Below are positions 52,065-61,591 of a DNA stretch of 62,005 nucleotides, piece by piece. Origin of the DNA: Nostoc sp. CMAA1605 (GTDB taxonomy: Bacteria > Cyanobacteriota > Cyanobacteriia > Cyanobacteriales > Nostocaceae); NCBI RefSeq assembly GCF_021596505.1, contig NZ_PJIZ01000034.1, forward strand, positions 1 through 62,005, given 5' to 3'. The notes beneath the pieces were generated by a model that saw nothing but the letters and a program-made list of their open reading frames with translations, searched no databases and was not told the DNA's origin. Position numbers and translations under genes: made by a program. The number at the start of each line of letters is the position of its first letter. Position 1 is the stretch's first letter.

Positions 52065-52416
52065 TGTTTTTTTTTAAGCTAATTTCCATCCTCTTTAACA
52101 TTCTGTCTACTGTCGAAATTCCAATGGTTATTCCTGTTTTTTGTTTGAGTAGCTCCCGAATTTCTGATAAAGTGGCATCATTTTTGGCTTCTACTATTTC
52201 CTGAAGCACATTCAATTGCTGAGAGTTTAGCTTTGGTGGCGTTTGTTGTGTTCTGACTTTCGGTGCGATATTTCCTGTTTCTCTATACTGTTTCAGTAAT
52301 TTCTCTATAAATCCTAAAGTTACACCAAATCTTTCTGCTAACTTTCGTTGTGATATTCCATCTTTTAAATATGTATCCAGTATCTTTTGACGCAAATCGA
52401 GGGAATATGCTTTCAT
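51961..52416 (-). CDS. IS630 transposase, DNA-binding part
   Basis: A 151-residue frame with MKAYSLDLRQKILDTYLKDG, a helix-turn-helix (ISQRKLAERFGVTLGFIEKL) and a second helical domain. It overlaps the catalytic frame; the nine-A run at 52067-52075 is the shift site, so the element may still be functional. Confidence 0.92.
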   Translation of the reverse strand: MKAYSLDLRQKILDTYLKDGISQRKLAERFGVTLGFIEKLLKQYRETGNIAPKVRTQQTPPKLNSQQLNVLQEIVEAKNDATLSEIRELLKQKTGITIGISTVDRMLKRMEISLKKNIARRRKRYSKSSIVKITVLATNTRNTSPKADISR

Positions 52417-52483
52417 TTTTACCCTAGACTAGTATGTACAGCTTTATTTGCTCAATTGTACTTCAGCAGACTGGGAAAGGCTA

Positions 52484-52850
52484 TAATAGTTTTTCATTAC
52501 TTAACATAAGTTGTTTTTTTCCAGTCGTTGTACTTGAAATCAGAAATTGAACCAGCCACAGCAACATTTTCCGCACATATCATAAAAATGTATTCATTTA
52601 ACCATGATTTAAATAATGGAAACTATAGAAACTATCAATAGTTTCGCTTGTTAATTATCTCTCAAAATAGTATTTACTATTAGTTAATACTTGCATTATT
52701 AACCAATGCTTTGATAAGTGAATTTAGCAAAAATCCTGTATAAATAATCAAGGAAAAACTTAACTAGATTAACTTGATCAACGGACTTTAGATTTACTTA
52801 TCAGTAACATTAAATCAGGCTTTTTGACTGCATACATCTTGGAATCAATC
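52484..52850. other. Upstream region of the porin gene
   Basis: AT-rich, no gene. It includes GAAACTATAGAAACTATC-AATAGTTTC repeats (about 52619-52645) that can fold. No clear promoter or Fur-box was recognised, although porins of this family often respond to iron or nitrogen. Confidence 0.5.
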
Positions 52851-54727
52851 ATGAACAAACATCTACTAGCTTCTTCTGGGGGAGTAATTTTATTATGCCT
52901 AATTTCTGGCGTTTTGCCCGTTAAAGCCATCACTAACGCAGAGCTTAACGACCAAAAATTAGCTAACACTAAAGATGGTATAAATAAAACTAATTCAGAA
53001 ACAATTCTTGCTGATGAATTACTACTAACAGATAATACTAATCAGCAAGACTTATCTTCAGCAAAAGCACAACAAAACAATGCAGATACAAAATTAGACT
53101 CTCCGACTAATTCTGCACAAACTCAGCAAACATCAGACGCATTTGCACAAGTCACATCTGTATCTCAATTATCTGATGTACAACCCACTGACTGGGCGTT
53201 TCAAGCCTTACAATCTCTAGTTGAGCGTTACGGTTGTATTGCAGGATATCCAAATTTGACCTATCGTGGCGATCGCGCCATGACTCGTTATGAATTCGCC
53301 GCCGGTTTAAATGCTTGTTTAGAGCGCATCAATGAATTGATAGCCACTGCAACTGCGGATTTAGTTAAAAAAGAAGATTTAGCCACCTTGCAAAAACTGC
53401 AAGAACAATTTGCGGCAGAATTGGCAACATTGAGAGGTCGAGTAGATGCCTTAGAAGGTCGAACTGCACAACTAGAAGCCAATCAGTTTTCTACTACTAC
53501 TAAACTCAGTGGAGAAGTAATTATTGCTGCTCTTGCTGCTACCGGTGGTGCGTCTGGGAGAAGTGACCCCAACCCCATCTTAGTGAATCGAGTGCGGTTA
53601 AATCTGACCACTAGCTTCACAGGGAAAGATTTATTAATTACCGGTTTACAAGCTCACAATTTTTTAGGCGGAGTAAGTGGTCAAGGTAGCTTACAAAATA
53701 GTTTAGGATTATCTTCTGATTTACTCAGTGCTAGTAGTGCGCGGACTAGTTTCGAGCCACAATTTCCAGGACTTAATGTCAAAGATTTGTCTAATGTTGG
53801 GGCAAATAATCTTGAACTTTATAAATTGCTCTATATCTTCCCCGTTAGCAATAAATTAACCTTGTTTGCGGGGACTGCGGCTGAAACATCCGATGCTTTT
53901 CCAGCAATTACACCCTTTTATGGTGAAGGACAAGAATCCATTTCCCGTTTTGGCGGATTAAACCCTGTATTACGCGTCTCTGGGGGAACTTCTGGTTCTG
54001 GTTTAGCATCGGCGGCTGGATTTATTTACAGCATTTCTCCAAGTCTGGATTTTAGAGCTTTATATGGCAGTGTCAATGCCAATCTCCCAGAAAAATCTCC
54101 CAATGAAGTCGCCCCAGACGTTTCTAATACACCATTAGGTGGCGGCTTATTTAGTGGTAGTAGTGTAATTGCTGCTCAATTAACCTTCAAACCTAGTCGT
54201 GATTTAGATATTGGTTTAAATTACTCCCATAGCTATCACGAAATCAATATTTTAGGCACAGGATTAATCAGAAATGATATCGGTGCTTTAGCTGGCGTAC
54301 CTTTGGGAACACCAGTCCAACTTAATTCTGTTGGGGGACGGTAACTTGGCGATTCTCTCCCCAAATAGCCTTATCTGGTTATGGCGCAGCGTTATTTGTG
54401 GATGATTCCTCAAATAGTGTAGACGCTTCCACTAATTTTACTAGCTGGATGGTAGGGGTTCACTTTAGAGATTTATTTAAACAGGGAAATGCGGCGGGGA
54501 TTCTTTTTGGTCAACCACTCCACCGTGTTGACGCTAGTGGAGAAGCTTCACTCACCCCAGAAGGTGAAAATCGGGCGACTCCTTACCACCTAGAAGCCTA
54601 TTATCGCCTGAAAGTTAGCGATAATGTCAGTATTACCCCAGGGGCGTTTGTTTTATTCAACCCAGAAGGTAATAGCAATAATGACACCACAACTGTAGGC
54701 GTATTACGTACAACTTTCACCTTTTAA
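52851..54727 (+). pseudogene. SLH-domain outer-membrane porin, frameshifted in a G tract
   Basis: The gene begins with a signal peptide (MNKHLLASSGGVILLCLISG). An SLH motif follows (DWAFQALQSLVERYGCIAGY ... MTRYEFAAGLNACL), then a coiled coil (LATLRGRVDALEGRTAQLEA) and a beta-barrel: the layout of cyanobacterial OprB/SomA-type porins. At 54334-54338 the frame meets five G residues and stops at 54344 after VGGR. One extra G would give VGGTVTWRFSPQIALSGYG and continue, through the open frame at 54398-54727, to the barrel end RTTFTF. Without it the last five or so strands are lost. This may be a true mutation, a phase-variable tract or a sequencing error. Confidence 0.85.
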
Positions 54728-54854
54728 CAACATAGATGAGATTCTATTTCATCTATAGTTTCAGCAACAGCGATCGCCTGCTTAAAGCTATGATTAGTCA
54801 AATGTCTACTGTCAATAGTACCCAGTATCAAGCTTGACTATTGACTGTTGACCA
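54728..54854. repeat. TTGACTG-type heptamers upstream of cnaT
   Basis: Tandem ATTGACTGTTGACCATTGAC units run up to about 54870, close to the cnaT start. No promoter is recognisable. Confidence 0.7.
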
Positions 54855-54878
54855 TTGACTGTTGACCATCTACGTTTT

Positions 54879-55916
54879 ATGAGCATTGTATTCAGGGATC
54901 TGCTGAAAAAAGTAGGCAGTGGCAATCATACCAGCGAGAGTTTAACTCGTGCAGAAACTGCCACCGCCACTAAAATGATGTTATTGGGTGAAGCTACACC
55001 AGCCCAAATTGGTGCGTTTTTGATTGCCCATCGCATCAAACGTCCCACAGGTGAAGAATTAGCGGGAATGTTAGATGCTTATGAGGAACTAGGGCCAAAA
55101 CTGTCGGCAATTACCTCTACACACCCAGTTATGGTACTTGGTCAACCCTATGATGGCAGAACCAGAACAGCACCCATCAGCCCCATCATAGCCCTGATAC
55201 TAGCCACAGCAGGTCAACCAGTCATTATGCACGGCGGCGATCGCCTCCCCACCAAATACGGTTTACCATTAGTAGAAATTTGGCAAGGTTTAGGAGTCGA
55301 TTGGACTAGCCTCTCACTAGCAAACACCCAAGCCATCCTAGAGAAAACAGGCATTGGTTTTGTATATACACCAAAGCATTTTCCCTTAACTAACAGTATT
55401 TGGGAATACCGTGACCAGTTAGGTAAACGTCCACCCTTTGCCACAATGGAATTAATTTGGTGTCCCTACGCTGGTGAAACTCATCTTGTAACAGGGTTTG
55501 TCCATCCACCCACAGAAGGGATGTTTCAGACAGCCTTGGGACTACGAGGAGTAACAAAGTTTACCTTAGTTAAAGGACTAGAAGGCAGTTGTGATTTACC
55601 ACGCGATCGCACCGCTATTATCGCCTTATCTCAACCACCCCAAGACATAGAAAGATTACTACTTTCACCCCATGATTACGGCTTCACCACCAAAAATGTA
55701 CCCCTAAACACCACCACAGAACTACTAGACCAGATGCAGGAAGTATTGGCGGGAAAACCCAACGAACTCATGCAAACAGCCCTATGGAATGGCGGATTTT
55801 ACCTCTGGCGCAGTGGAATTTGTAGCAATATGCAAGCTGGTATAGTTAAAGCCAAAGAATTACTGACTACTGGTGCAGTTGCGGAGAAATTGCGGGAATT
55901 AGTCAATAGTCATTAG
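54879..55916 (+). CDS. cnaT: TrpD-like glycosyltransferase family protein, CnaT
   Basis: About 345 residues, resembling anthranilate phosphoribosyltransferase: the helical N-domain (TATKMMLLGEATPAQIGAFL) and a PRPP-type region (GGDRLPTKYGLPLVEIWQGL). It is a diverged member and unlikely to make tryptophan. In Anabaena PCC 7120 the homologous gene cnaT lies next to ntcB and is needed for expression of the nitrate assimilation operon; the protein is described as TrpD/glycosyltransferase-like. The ATG at 54879 gives MSIVFRDLLKKVG; an in-frame extension to 54855 derives from TTGACCATT repeats. It is separated from ntcB here by an IS and a porin. Confidence 0.8.
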   Translation: MSIVFRDLLKKVGSGNHTSESLTRAETATATKMMLLGEATPAQIGAFLIAHRIKRPTGEELAGMLDAYEELGPKLSAITSTHPVMVLGQPYDGRTRTAPISPIIALILATAGQPVIMHGGDRLPTKYGLPLVEIWQGLGVDWTSLSLANTQAILEKTGIGFVYTPKHFPLTNSIWEYRDQLGKRPPFATMELIWCPYAGETHLVTGFVHPPTEGMFQTALGLRGVTKFTLVKGLEGSCDLPRDRTAIIALSQPPQDIERLLLSPHDYGFTTKNVPLNTTTELLDQMQEVLAGKPNELMQTALWNGGFYLWRSGICSNMQAGIVKAKELLTTGAVAEKLRELVNSH

Positions 55917-56045
55917 GGACTGGGGACTGGGGACTGGGGACTGGGGACTGGGGACTGGGGACTAGGGAATAGGGATAGACAAGGTGGATAAGGTAGAGAA
56001 GGTAAACATTACTTCAATGCCCAATGCCCCATGCCCCATGCCCCA
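55915..56045. repeat. GGGGACT tandem repeat, about seven copies
   Basis: GGGGACT repeats follow the cnaT stop codon directly, then AGGTAGA and GCCCCAT heptamers up to the stop of the convergent hydrolase. Together they fill the gap. Confidence 0.85.
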
Positions 56046-56049
56046 TGCC

Positions 56050-56949
56050 CTATTCATTCAGCAATCCTAAAAATCGGCGAATTAGACCGATGGTGACAGA
56101 TGGTAGTTCTAATTGTGGTGTTAAACCTACGTCTTCTAGAGGTTGAAACGCGCGGATGGCTTGGGGATTTTTCTCTGCTAGGCGGCGGCCTATATCTGGC
56201 CCCGTAAATTGGGACTTTTGACCCCAAATAATGGCGGTGGGAGTAAGCAATTGTTGAATGTAGAGTGATAAATCAAAGCACAAATCACCCCTCACAAAAG
56301 ATAAGGCTGCATACTCAGCATTATGTTGTTGGGCTGATGTGAGATAGGCTTGCACAATCTCTTCGTAAACCCTGCTAGATTGGGCAAATTGTCGCTGTTC
56401 TAGAAAACTCCGAATACCGCCGCTAGTAGCAATCCCTGTGCTGTATAGTAAGCGGTCAACAATCGGCACACTGACAATTTGAGCAAACAAGCTGCGGGAA
56501 TAGTCTTCACCAAAATCCGAAAGTCCCGCAGGTGTCACCAGAATTAGCGATTTGAATAAATTGGGGTGGGTAATCGCCACTCTGATTGTAAATGCGGCTG
56601 TCAGGGAAGAGGCGATCGCACTCACCGGTTCTGTACAAGTCTGCTCAAAAAATTCCCGAATCGTCGTCAAATAATCATCAATCGTATAGTTTCTCGCTGG
56701 ATGTTCAGATTGACCCCACCCAATTAAATCAGGTGCGAGAATGCGATATTCCGCCGCAAAAGCTGGATAAACCTTTGACCACTCATAAGCAGAAGAACCG
56801 CCACCAAAGCCATGTAAAAACACTAAAGTTTCTTTTCCAGTCTTTTTAGAGGTGTTTTCTTGCCAAAGTGCGCCAGTGGCGGTGTAGTACGCCATTTTCC
56901 CCAGCGATGTCATGATTGAACGTTGTTCAAATCCCTGTGGTTGAATCAT
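56050..56949 (-). CDS. Alpha/beta hydrolase
   Basis: A 299-residue hydrolase of the epoxide-hydrolase/haloperoxidase-like group. It has FLHGFGGGSSAYEW (oxyanion loop), APDLIGWGQSEHP, and a nucleophile elbow AIASSLTAAF whose central Ser takes the usual GxSxG position with non-glycine neighbours. A late Asp/His pair is less clear: GLTPQLELP stands where the catalytic His is expected. It may be non-catalytic or use other residues. No signal peptide. Confidence 0.85.
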   Translation of the reverse strand: MIQPQGFEQRSIMTSLGKMAYYTATGALWQENTSKKTGKETLVFLHGFGGGSSAYEWSKVYPAFAAEYRILAPDLIGWGQSEHPARNYTIDDYLTTIREFFEQTCTEPVSAIASSLTAAFTIRVAITHPNLFKSLILVTPAGLSDFGEDYSRSLFAQIVSVPIVDRLLYSTGIATSGGIRSFLEQRQFAQSSRVYEEIVQAYLTSAQQHNAEYAALSFVRGDLCFDLSLYIQQLLTPTAIIWGQKSQFTGPDIGRRLAEKNPQAIRAFQPLEDVGLTPQLELPSVTIGLIRRFLGLLNE

Positions 56950-57431
56950 AGTTTTTAGTCAATAGTCAATAGTCAACAGTCAATAGGGATGGGTTTTGAC
57001 TTTCCCAATCACCAATTCCCAGTCCCCAGCGATGCACTGAGCTTGTCGAAGTGTCCCCAGTCCCCAGTCCCCAATCCCCATCCATTATCTTTAAACAATC
57101 ATTTTCTAACCTCTGGCTAGCGTCAGATTAAGTAGATGTAAAATCACCAGTTTACTTGTAAAGATTCAGTATTTATTTTTTCGGTCTAAAAGTTTATTTT
57201 GCCTAAAAACACCATATGGCAAGGTTTCCTTAGTTTTAATTTTGGTAAATAGTATTACTTAGACAATACTTGGCAGTGGGTTTTTTGTGATAGTCTACAG
57301 AAAACTTACGGATAGTTTTGTTATTCTTAAAAGAGTGAAAGCGTTCGTTAAGGACGGCTGTACATCATCAGCACCAAGGGTTAAGGCGATCGCTGTGGTG
57401 TATCTAGCTCAGAATAGTGTTTCTCTGGTTA
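56950..57431. other. Repeats and upstream region of a hypothetical gene
   Basis: AGTCAAT and CCCCAGT heptamers occupy about 56955-57085. The rest is AT-rich without a believable gene. Confidence 0.6.
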
Positions 57432-58034
57432 ATGGTAAGGTGGGAAATTGTGGGTAAGCAGGTAACTCTCCAATCAGCGCAAGTGTCACAACTTGAACCC
57501 GACATATGTAGAATCGAACAGTCTGATGTACAGAATCAAATCATAGCTTCAGCCAAGCGCAGTCAATTAGAAGAAGCGACTGCACACTTTACTGTAGACG
57601 TACCGACTTGTATCTGTTTGAACCTAGAAGATTTAAAATGCTTTGAAGTGGTTGAGCATCAATACGAGCAATGGGGTGTAATTTTTCAGAACTCCATCGC
57701 CATACAACCTTCTAACCCTGCCTTTCCTACCAAACTAGGATCAACAGTATTAATGGGTTCTCCCAAAGGTGGATTTTTAGAAGCCACTTTCTTACAACCT
57801 GTCAACTGGGTGAGTGCGAGTGTCACCAGCTCACAACGATTAGTGCTTTCAGCTTATGATAGCGATCGCCAATTACTCTGCCAAAGTATTCTACCTAGCG
57901 CAAATCTAGCCAACTCCGATTCGTCCTTATCCCCGAACATCCTATTGTCTGTTGCTGCTAAAAATATTCACTCCATCACCTTCTGCGCTTTCGATGGTCA
58001 ATTTACCATTGATGAATTTCGTTTTTGTCTTTAA
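57432..58034 (+). CDS. Hypothetical protein with carbohydrate-binding-like beta fold
   Basis: About 200 residues. The C-terminal 130 residues are strand-rich (GFLEATFLQPVNWVSASVTS; RLVLSAYDSDRQLLCQSILP; NIHSITFCAFDGQFTIDEFR), a pattern common in jelly-roll domains of exported cyanobacterial proteins. No signal peptide is obvious. The start is uncertain: GTG 57417, ATG 57432 and GTG 57450 are all in frame. Confidence 0.65.
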   Translation: MVRWEIVGKQVTLQSAQVSQLEPDICRIEQSDVQNQIIASAKRSQLEEATAHFTVDVPTCICLNLEDLKCFEVVEHQYEQWGVIFQNSIAIQPSNPAFPTKLGSTVLMGSPKGGFLEATFLQPVNWVSASVTSSQRLVLSAYDSDRQLLCQSILPSANLANSDSSLSPNILLSVAAKNIHSITFCAFDGQFTIDEFRFCL

Positions 58035-58479
58035 ACAACTAGAAAGTGGCGTAGGGAAACACACTTTGATTATGTGGCAGTAAAATCTGCTTCTGACTAT
58101 ACTTAAGTGCCTAAGAATACATTCAATATTATTTTTATACCCAAAACTCAAAAATTCGGTAGTAAAACCTGTTTTTCTGACTTCAGCACCGATAAGCTTA
58201 TGGAGTAATATTGATATTCGATTTATATTACTGAGTAAAGGTAAAGTGACCAGGTAGGATATGCTGAAATTTTCAGCTTTCTTTGACCCTCCGAATTTTA
58301 GATTTTAAATTCTGCGGCAAGTCTGTAAGACTAGCTGTGCTGTGTCTGCTAAGTTGGCGCAACCTCTTGTAGAGAAGATAGTCAATCTAAAATCCACAAT
58401 CTAAAATTGCTTGACTGGCTAACTTCACCATACTGAGTGCAATCCATATGTATATTTTGTAAGTAGGTAGGTAAACACT
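58035..58479. other. Intergenic region without recognised gene
   Basis: It contains GAATTTTAGATTTTAAATTC and, further on, TCAATCTAAAATCCACAATC with TAAAATTG, partly complementary blocks of the same dispersed repeat family seen near the kinases. Confidence 0.5.
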
Positions 58480-59241
58480 GTGGCAAAGGCTGTATATTCT
58501 TGGCAGCAATTGATCAACCAGATACCTGAGAGGCTGCTTCCAGAGTTGAAAACCAAAGCCACTAAGCAACGAACTATGCAACGTCTCTCGGAACCAGGAG
58601 CAATTCTCGGTTTTTTGACATTGCTTGTTGCCATGCTGTTGTGGAATTGGAAATTACTGTTAGCATTGCTAGTTGGGATTAGCATCATGTTAATAGTCCA
58701 CTCAATGCACAAATGGCATTACCAATTACCTTGGGAAGAAATCAAGAAATTTCTCAACAGTCCCAACCGTCAGTTAATCTTAGCTGTCAGCAGTGGTGGA
58801 ATCGCTACCCTCAGCACCTATATGGCGGCAGCAATTTGGGCTGATTCTCATAGTCATTGGATAGCGGCTGGAACTATTGTCCAAGGTCTAGGAACTTTAT
58901 TAACTTTAATTTTATTAGTCTGGCAGATTATCAATTTTTATAGCCATCGTGAAGCAGACAACTTTGAGAAATTGCTACTCGATCTCACAGAAACAGACGC
59001 AATCAAACGTTTAATAGCCGTTCGTCGCTTAACTAAAATAGTCAACCGTCATAAACTTGACCCTGCACTACAGCAAGATATCGTCCAATGTTTACATTTT
59101 CTCTTGAGCAGAGAAGAAGAAACCGCAATTCGGGAAGCAGCCTTTGAGAGTTTACAAACTTTCGAGCGATCGCAATCATCTACGCCCTTACCAACTCTCA
59201 GGCCTTTAGTAACTAAAGTCAAGGAACGAGCTTCTATTTAG
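58480..59241 (+). CDS. Membrane protein with HEAT-like C-terminal region
   Basis: A 253-residue protein with a GTG start. Four hydrophobic segments (LGFLTLLVAMLLWNWKLLLA, ALLVGISIMLIVH, LILAVSSGGIATLSTYMAAA, TIVQGLGTLLTLILLVWQII) precede a cytosolic helical part (AIKRLIAVRRLTKIVNRHKL, EEETAIREAAFESLQTFE) resembling one or two HEAT/armadillo repeats. Function not recognised; protein-protein contact is inferred from the repeats. Confidence 0.75.
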   Translation: MAKAVYSWQQLINQIPERLLPELKTKATKQRTMQRLSEPGAILGFLTLLVAMLLWNWKLLLALLVGISIMLIVHSMHKWHYQLPWEEIKKFLNSPNRQLILAVSSGGIATLSTYMAAAIWADSHSHWIAAGTIVQGLGTLLTLILLVWQIINFYSHREADNFEKLLLDLTETDAIKRLIAVRRLTKIVNRHKLDPALQQDIVQCLHFLLSREEETAIREAAFESLQTFERSQSSTPLPTLRPLVTKVKERASI

Positions 59242-59360
59242 GGGTGTAAGGGTGTAACGGTGTAAGGGTGTAAGGGTGTAAGGGCGAAGTTCAAAACTAT
59301 GCCCAATGCCCAATGCCCAATGCCCAATGCCCAATGCCCAATGCCCAATGCCCGATTCCC
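59242..59360. repeat. GGTGTAA and GCCCAAT heptamer arrays
   Basis: GGTGTAA-type units (about six, one with a change) start right after the stop codon; then AATGCCC is repeated about eight times (59299-59353). They lie between two convergent genes. Confidence 0.9.
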
Positions 59361-59379
59361 CATTCCCCATGCCCCAATA

Positions 59380-60135
59380 TTATTTACCCTTTTTAATTGA
59401 TTGCCTATATAGTTTACCGTTACGAACTTGTACCACTGGTTGATTACACCTACGTACTAATTGTTCGTCGTGTGTAGTGACAATCACAGTTGCCCCAAAG
59501 GAATTTAATTTTTGCAGAATTTGCATCACCTGCCAGGAGTTATCAGGATCAAGATTACCTGTAGGTTCGTCAGCTAACAGTAGAGGAGGTGTCCCTACAA
59601 TTGCCCGTGCAATACTGACTCGCTGTTGTTCACCGCCAGAAAGTTGATCAGGAAAACAATCAGCTTTAGAAAGTAACCCTACCAGTTTCAATGTAGGTTC
59701 TAAGCGGCGTTGAATTTCCTTGCGAGTGTAACCTTGTGCTTGCAAAACAAACATGACATTTTCTGACACTGTGCGCTGAGGAATCAGTTTATAGTCTTGA
59801 AACACAATGCCAATTTTGCGTCGTAATAATGATAAGCGATCGCCCCGCAAATCAGAAACATTGCAATCACTCACAATTACTTCTCCCTGTGTAGGCAACT
59901 CTTCACCATACAAAAGCTTTAACAGCGTTGACTTACCCGAACCACTAGGGCCAGTAATAAATAAAAATTCCTTCTTTTTTACCTCTAAACTGACATCTAG
60001 TAAAGCAGGACAGCCGTTACCATAAGTTTTAGTCACAGACCGTAACTGTACTATGTGACCATCACCACCATCGAGATGTTGCTGTTCGCCATCCTGAGAA
60101 TTTTCAGTAGTTAAGGGCGTTGTTAATACAGGCAT
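59380..60135 (-). CDS. ftsE: Cell-division ABC transporter ATP-binding protein FtsE
   Basis: A 251-residue ATPase subunit. Walker [12 protein letters not shown] loop [16 protein letters not shown], signature [14 protein letters not shown], Walker [13 protein letters not shown] and switch His in VIVTTHDE are all present. The pattern [19 protein letters not shown] and the QDYKLI Q-loop are typical of FtsE, which with the membrane protein FtsX controls septal wall hydrolases. It has an N-terminal extension of about 30 polar residues. ftsX is not visible in the window. Confidence 0.88.
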   Translation of the reverse strand: MPVLTTPLTTENSQDGEQQHLDGGDGHIVQLRSVTKTYGNGCPALLDVSLEVKKKEFLFITGPSGSGKSTLLKLLYGEELPTQGEVIVSDCNVSDLRGDRLSLLRRKIGIVFQDYKLIPQRTVSENVMFVLQAQGYTRKEIQRRLEPTLKLVGLLSKADCFPDQLSGGEQQRVSIARAIVGTPPLLLADEPTGNLDPDNSWQVMQILQKLNSFGATVIVTTHDEQLVRRCNQPVVQVRNGKLYRQSIKKGK

Positions 60136-60254
60136 TGATTAATGCTACTTTTGACTAATGACTGTTGACTAAAAACAATGATTCCCAAGAAATACTTAGG
60201 AATCACAAATCTGACACAGAAAATTCAAAATTTTTCGCACCCTTTAGGTTAGGG

Positions 60255-60472
60255 AGTGCTGAGTGCTGAGTGCTGAGTGCTGAGTGCTGAGTGCTGAGTG
60301 CTGAGTGCTGAGTGCTGAGTGCTGAGTGCTGAGTGCTGAGTGCTGAGTGCTGAGTGCTGAGTAATGAGTAGTCAGTGGTGGGTTGAGAAATAAACTCTAC
60401 CTTGTCTACCTTGTCCCAATCCCCAATCCCCAGTCCCCAGTCCCCAGTCCCCAATCCCCAGTCCCCAATCCC
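60255..60472. repeat. AGTGCTG heptamer, 15 perfect copies, plus CCCCAGT/CCCCAAT array
   Basis: AGTGCTG repeats without change from 60255 to 60359, the longest array in the window. TACCTTGTC occurs in tandem, and CCCCAAT/CCCCAGT units run to 60473, directly against the stop codon of the next gene. Open frames through this DNA are repeat artefacts. The rest of 60136-60254 shows no gene. Confidence 0.95.
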
Positions 60473-60473
60473 C

Positions 60474-61226
60474 TCAAGCCGCACTCTTAGCTGTCAAGTG
60501 ATAAATACAGGCTTTCACTGCAAACTGCGGCAAAGCTAACATCCGCCGCCAACGCCAAGGCTCTTGATACAGTCGATATAGCCATTCCAAATTGTTATCA
60601 GCCAACCACGATGGCGCACGAGATTTTGTCCCTGACCAAATATCGAAGCTTCCACCTACACCAATCCAAATAGAATGGGGACACAAATGGCGGTTTTGGG
60701 AAATCCATAATTCTTGGCGTGGTACTCCTAAACCTACCAAAATTATCTGCGGTTGCAGTTGGGCTAGGGTTTGTTTTAGTTGTTGTTCTTCTTCGGGAGT
60801 GTGGTAGCCAGAATGAGTACCAGCTATATTCAAACCAGGACTTTTTTGTAGCCAAAACTCGGCTGCTGTTGCGGCTACTCCAGGTGCGCCACCATAGAAA
60901 AATACTGTTTTGTCTGTCTGTTGTTGTCCAACGGCACATAACAGCTTTTCAGCCAATTCAATTCCTGGACAACGATTAACTTTTTGCCACAGTAGCCAAC
61001 GTAAATATAAAACTACTCCTGCACCATCTGGAATGACTAAATCCGCACTTTTAATGATTTTTGCTAAAGTGGGATTTTGCTGTGCTTGCATGGTCATTTC
61101 TGCATTCAGGGTGATGACATGAGTGCCTTGGTTGTTTTGCCAGCAATCTAGCAACCAACTGGGATAGTTATCTATCACATGGACAGGCATTCCCAAAACT
61201 GAAAACTCTTTAGGGGCTTGAAACAT
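60474..61226 (-). CDS. WecG/TagA/CpsF-family glycosyltransferase
   Basis: A 250-residue enzyme of the GT26 family, which transfers N-acetylmannosamine-type sugars to lipid carriers in polysaccharide synthesis. Family motifs: TLNAEMTMQAQ, LVIPDGAGVVLYLRWL, FFYGGAPGVAATAAEFW, ILVGLGVPRQELWI, and GVGGSFDIWSGTKSRAP near the end. It is membrane-associated at the inner face. No polysaccharide genes adjoin it here. Confidence 0.92.
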   Translation of the reverse strand: MFQAPKEFSVLGMPVHVIDNYPSWLLDCWQNNQGTHVITLNAEMTMQAQQNPTLAKIIKSADLVIPDGAGVVLYLRWLLWQKVNRCPGIELAEKLLCAVGQQQTDKTVFFYGGAPGVAATAAEFWLQKSPGLNIAGTHSGYHTPEEEQQLKQTLAQLQPQIILVGLGVPRQELWISQNRHLCPHSIWIGVGGSFDIWSGTKSRAPSWLADNNLEWLYRLYQEPWRWRRMLALPQFAVKACIYHLTAKSAA

Positions 61227-61591
61227 AGCCTTTCTCTTAATTAAATTAGTCTCACACCAGATGATCTAGAACGATAGTTTATCAAATTTTTTAATAGGGT
61301 GTCTGGCAGTTTCTGAGCAAAATCCAACCAGCTAAAACACTGATCTGCGGAAAACTCACCTATGGGTATTGTCATTTTTGTTAGCCGCAGCAGGTTATAA
61401 AAACAGCTTATAATTCATCAAAAGGTCGTGATCATTGCCAAAATGGATAAGAATTCCATCAAGTTGAGATGAGTAGATACTTAGTAACAAGTATATTATT
61501 GGCAGACACAATTATTTACACAGTATTTATCTAAGTCTTGTCCGTAAACTCAGTTTTAAAGTTAAGGTAGCGTAACGGGTAGAAGTTAAAT
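61227..61591. other. Divergent intergenic region
   Basis: 365 bases between divergent genes, AT-rich, with no believable gene or recognised operator. Promoters for both neighbours should lie here. Confidence 0.5.

Larger units (their letters stand above)
51453..52483 (-). mobile_element. IS630-type insertion sequence, second kind (1031 bp)
   Basis: The ends read inward TAGCCTTTCTCAGTCTAGTG (left) and TAGCCTTTCCCAGTCTGCTG (right), both continuing AAGTACAAT. TA dinucleotides at 51451-51452 and 52484-52485 flank it. Two overlapping minus-strand frames code for transposase. It is unrelated in ends to the 1156-bp element. It sits directly beside an AAGGACTTTAGTCCTT-type repeat and between ntcB and the porin gene. 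Confidence 0.92.

Noticed and set aside
60203..60484. 93-residue frame with repeated LSTQHSA
   Set aside because: Translation of the AGTGCTG array.
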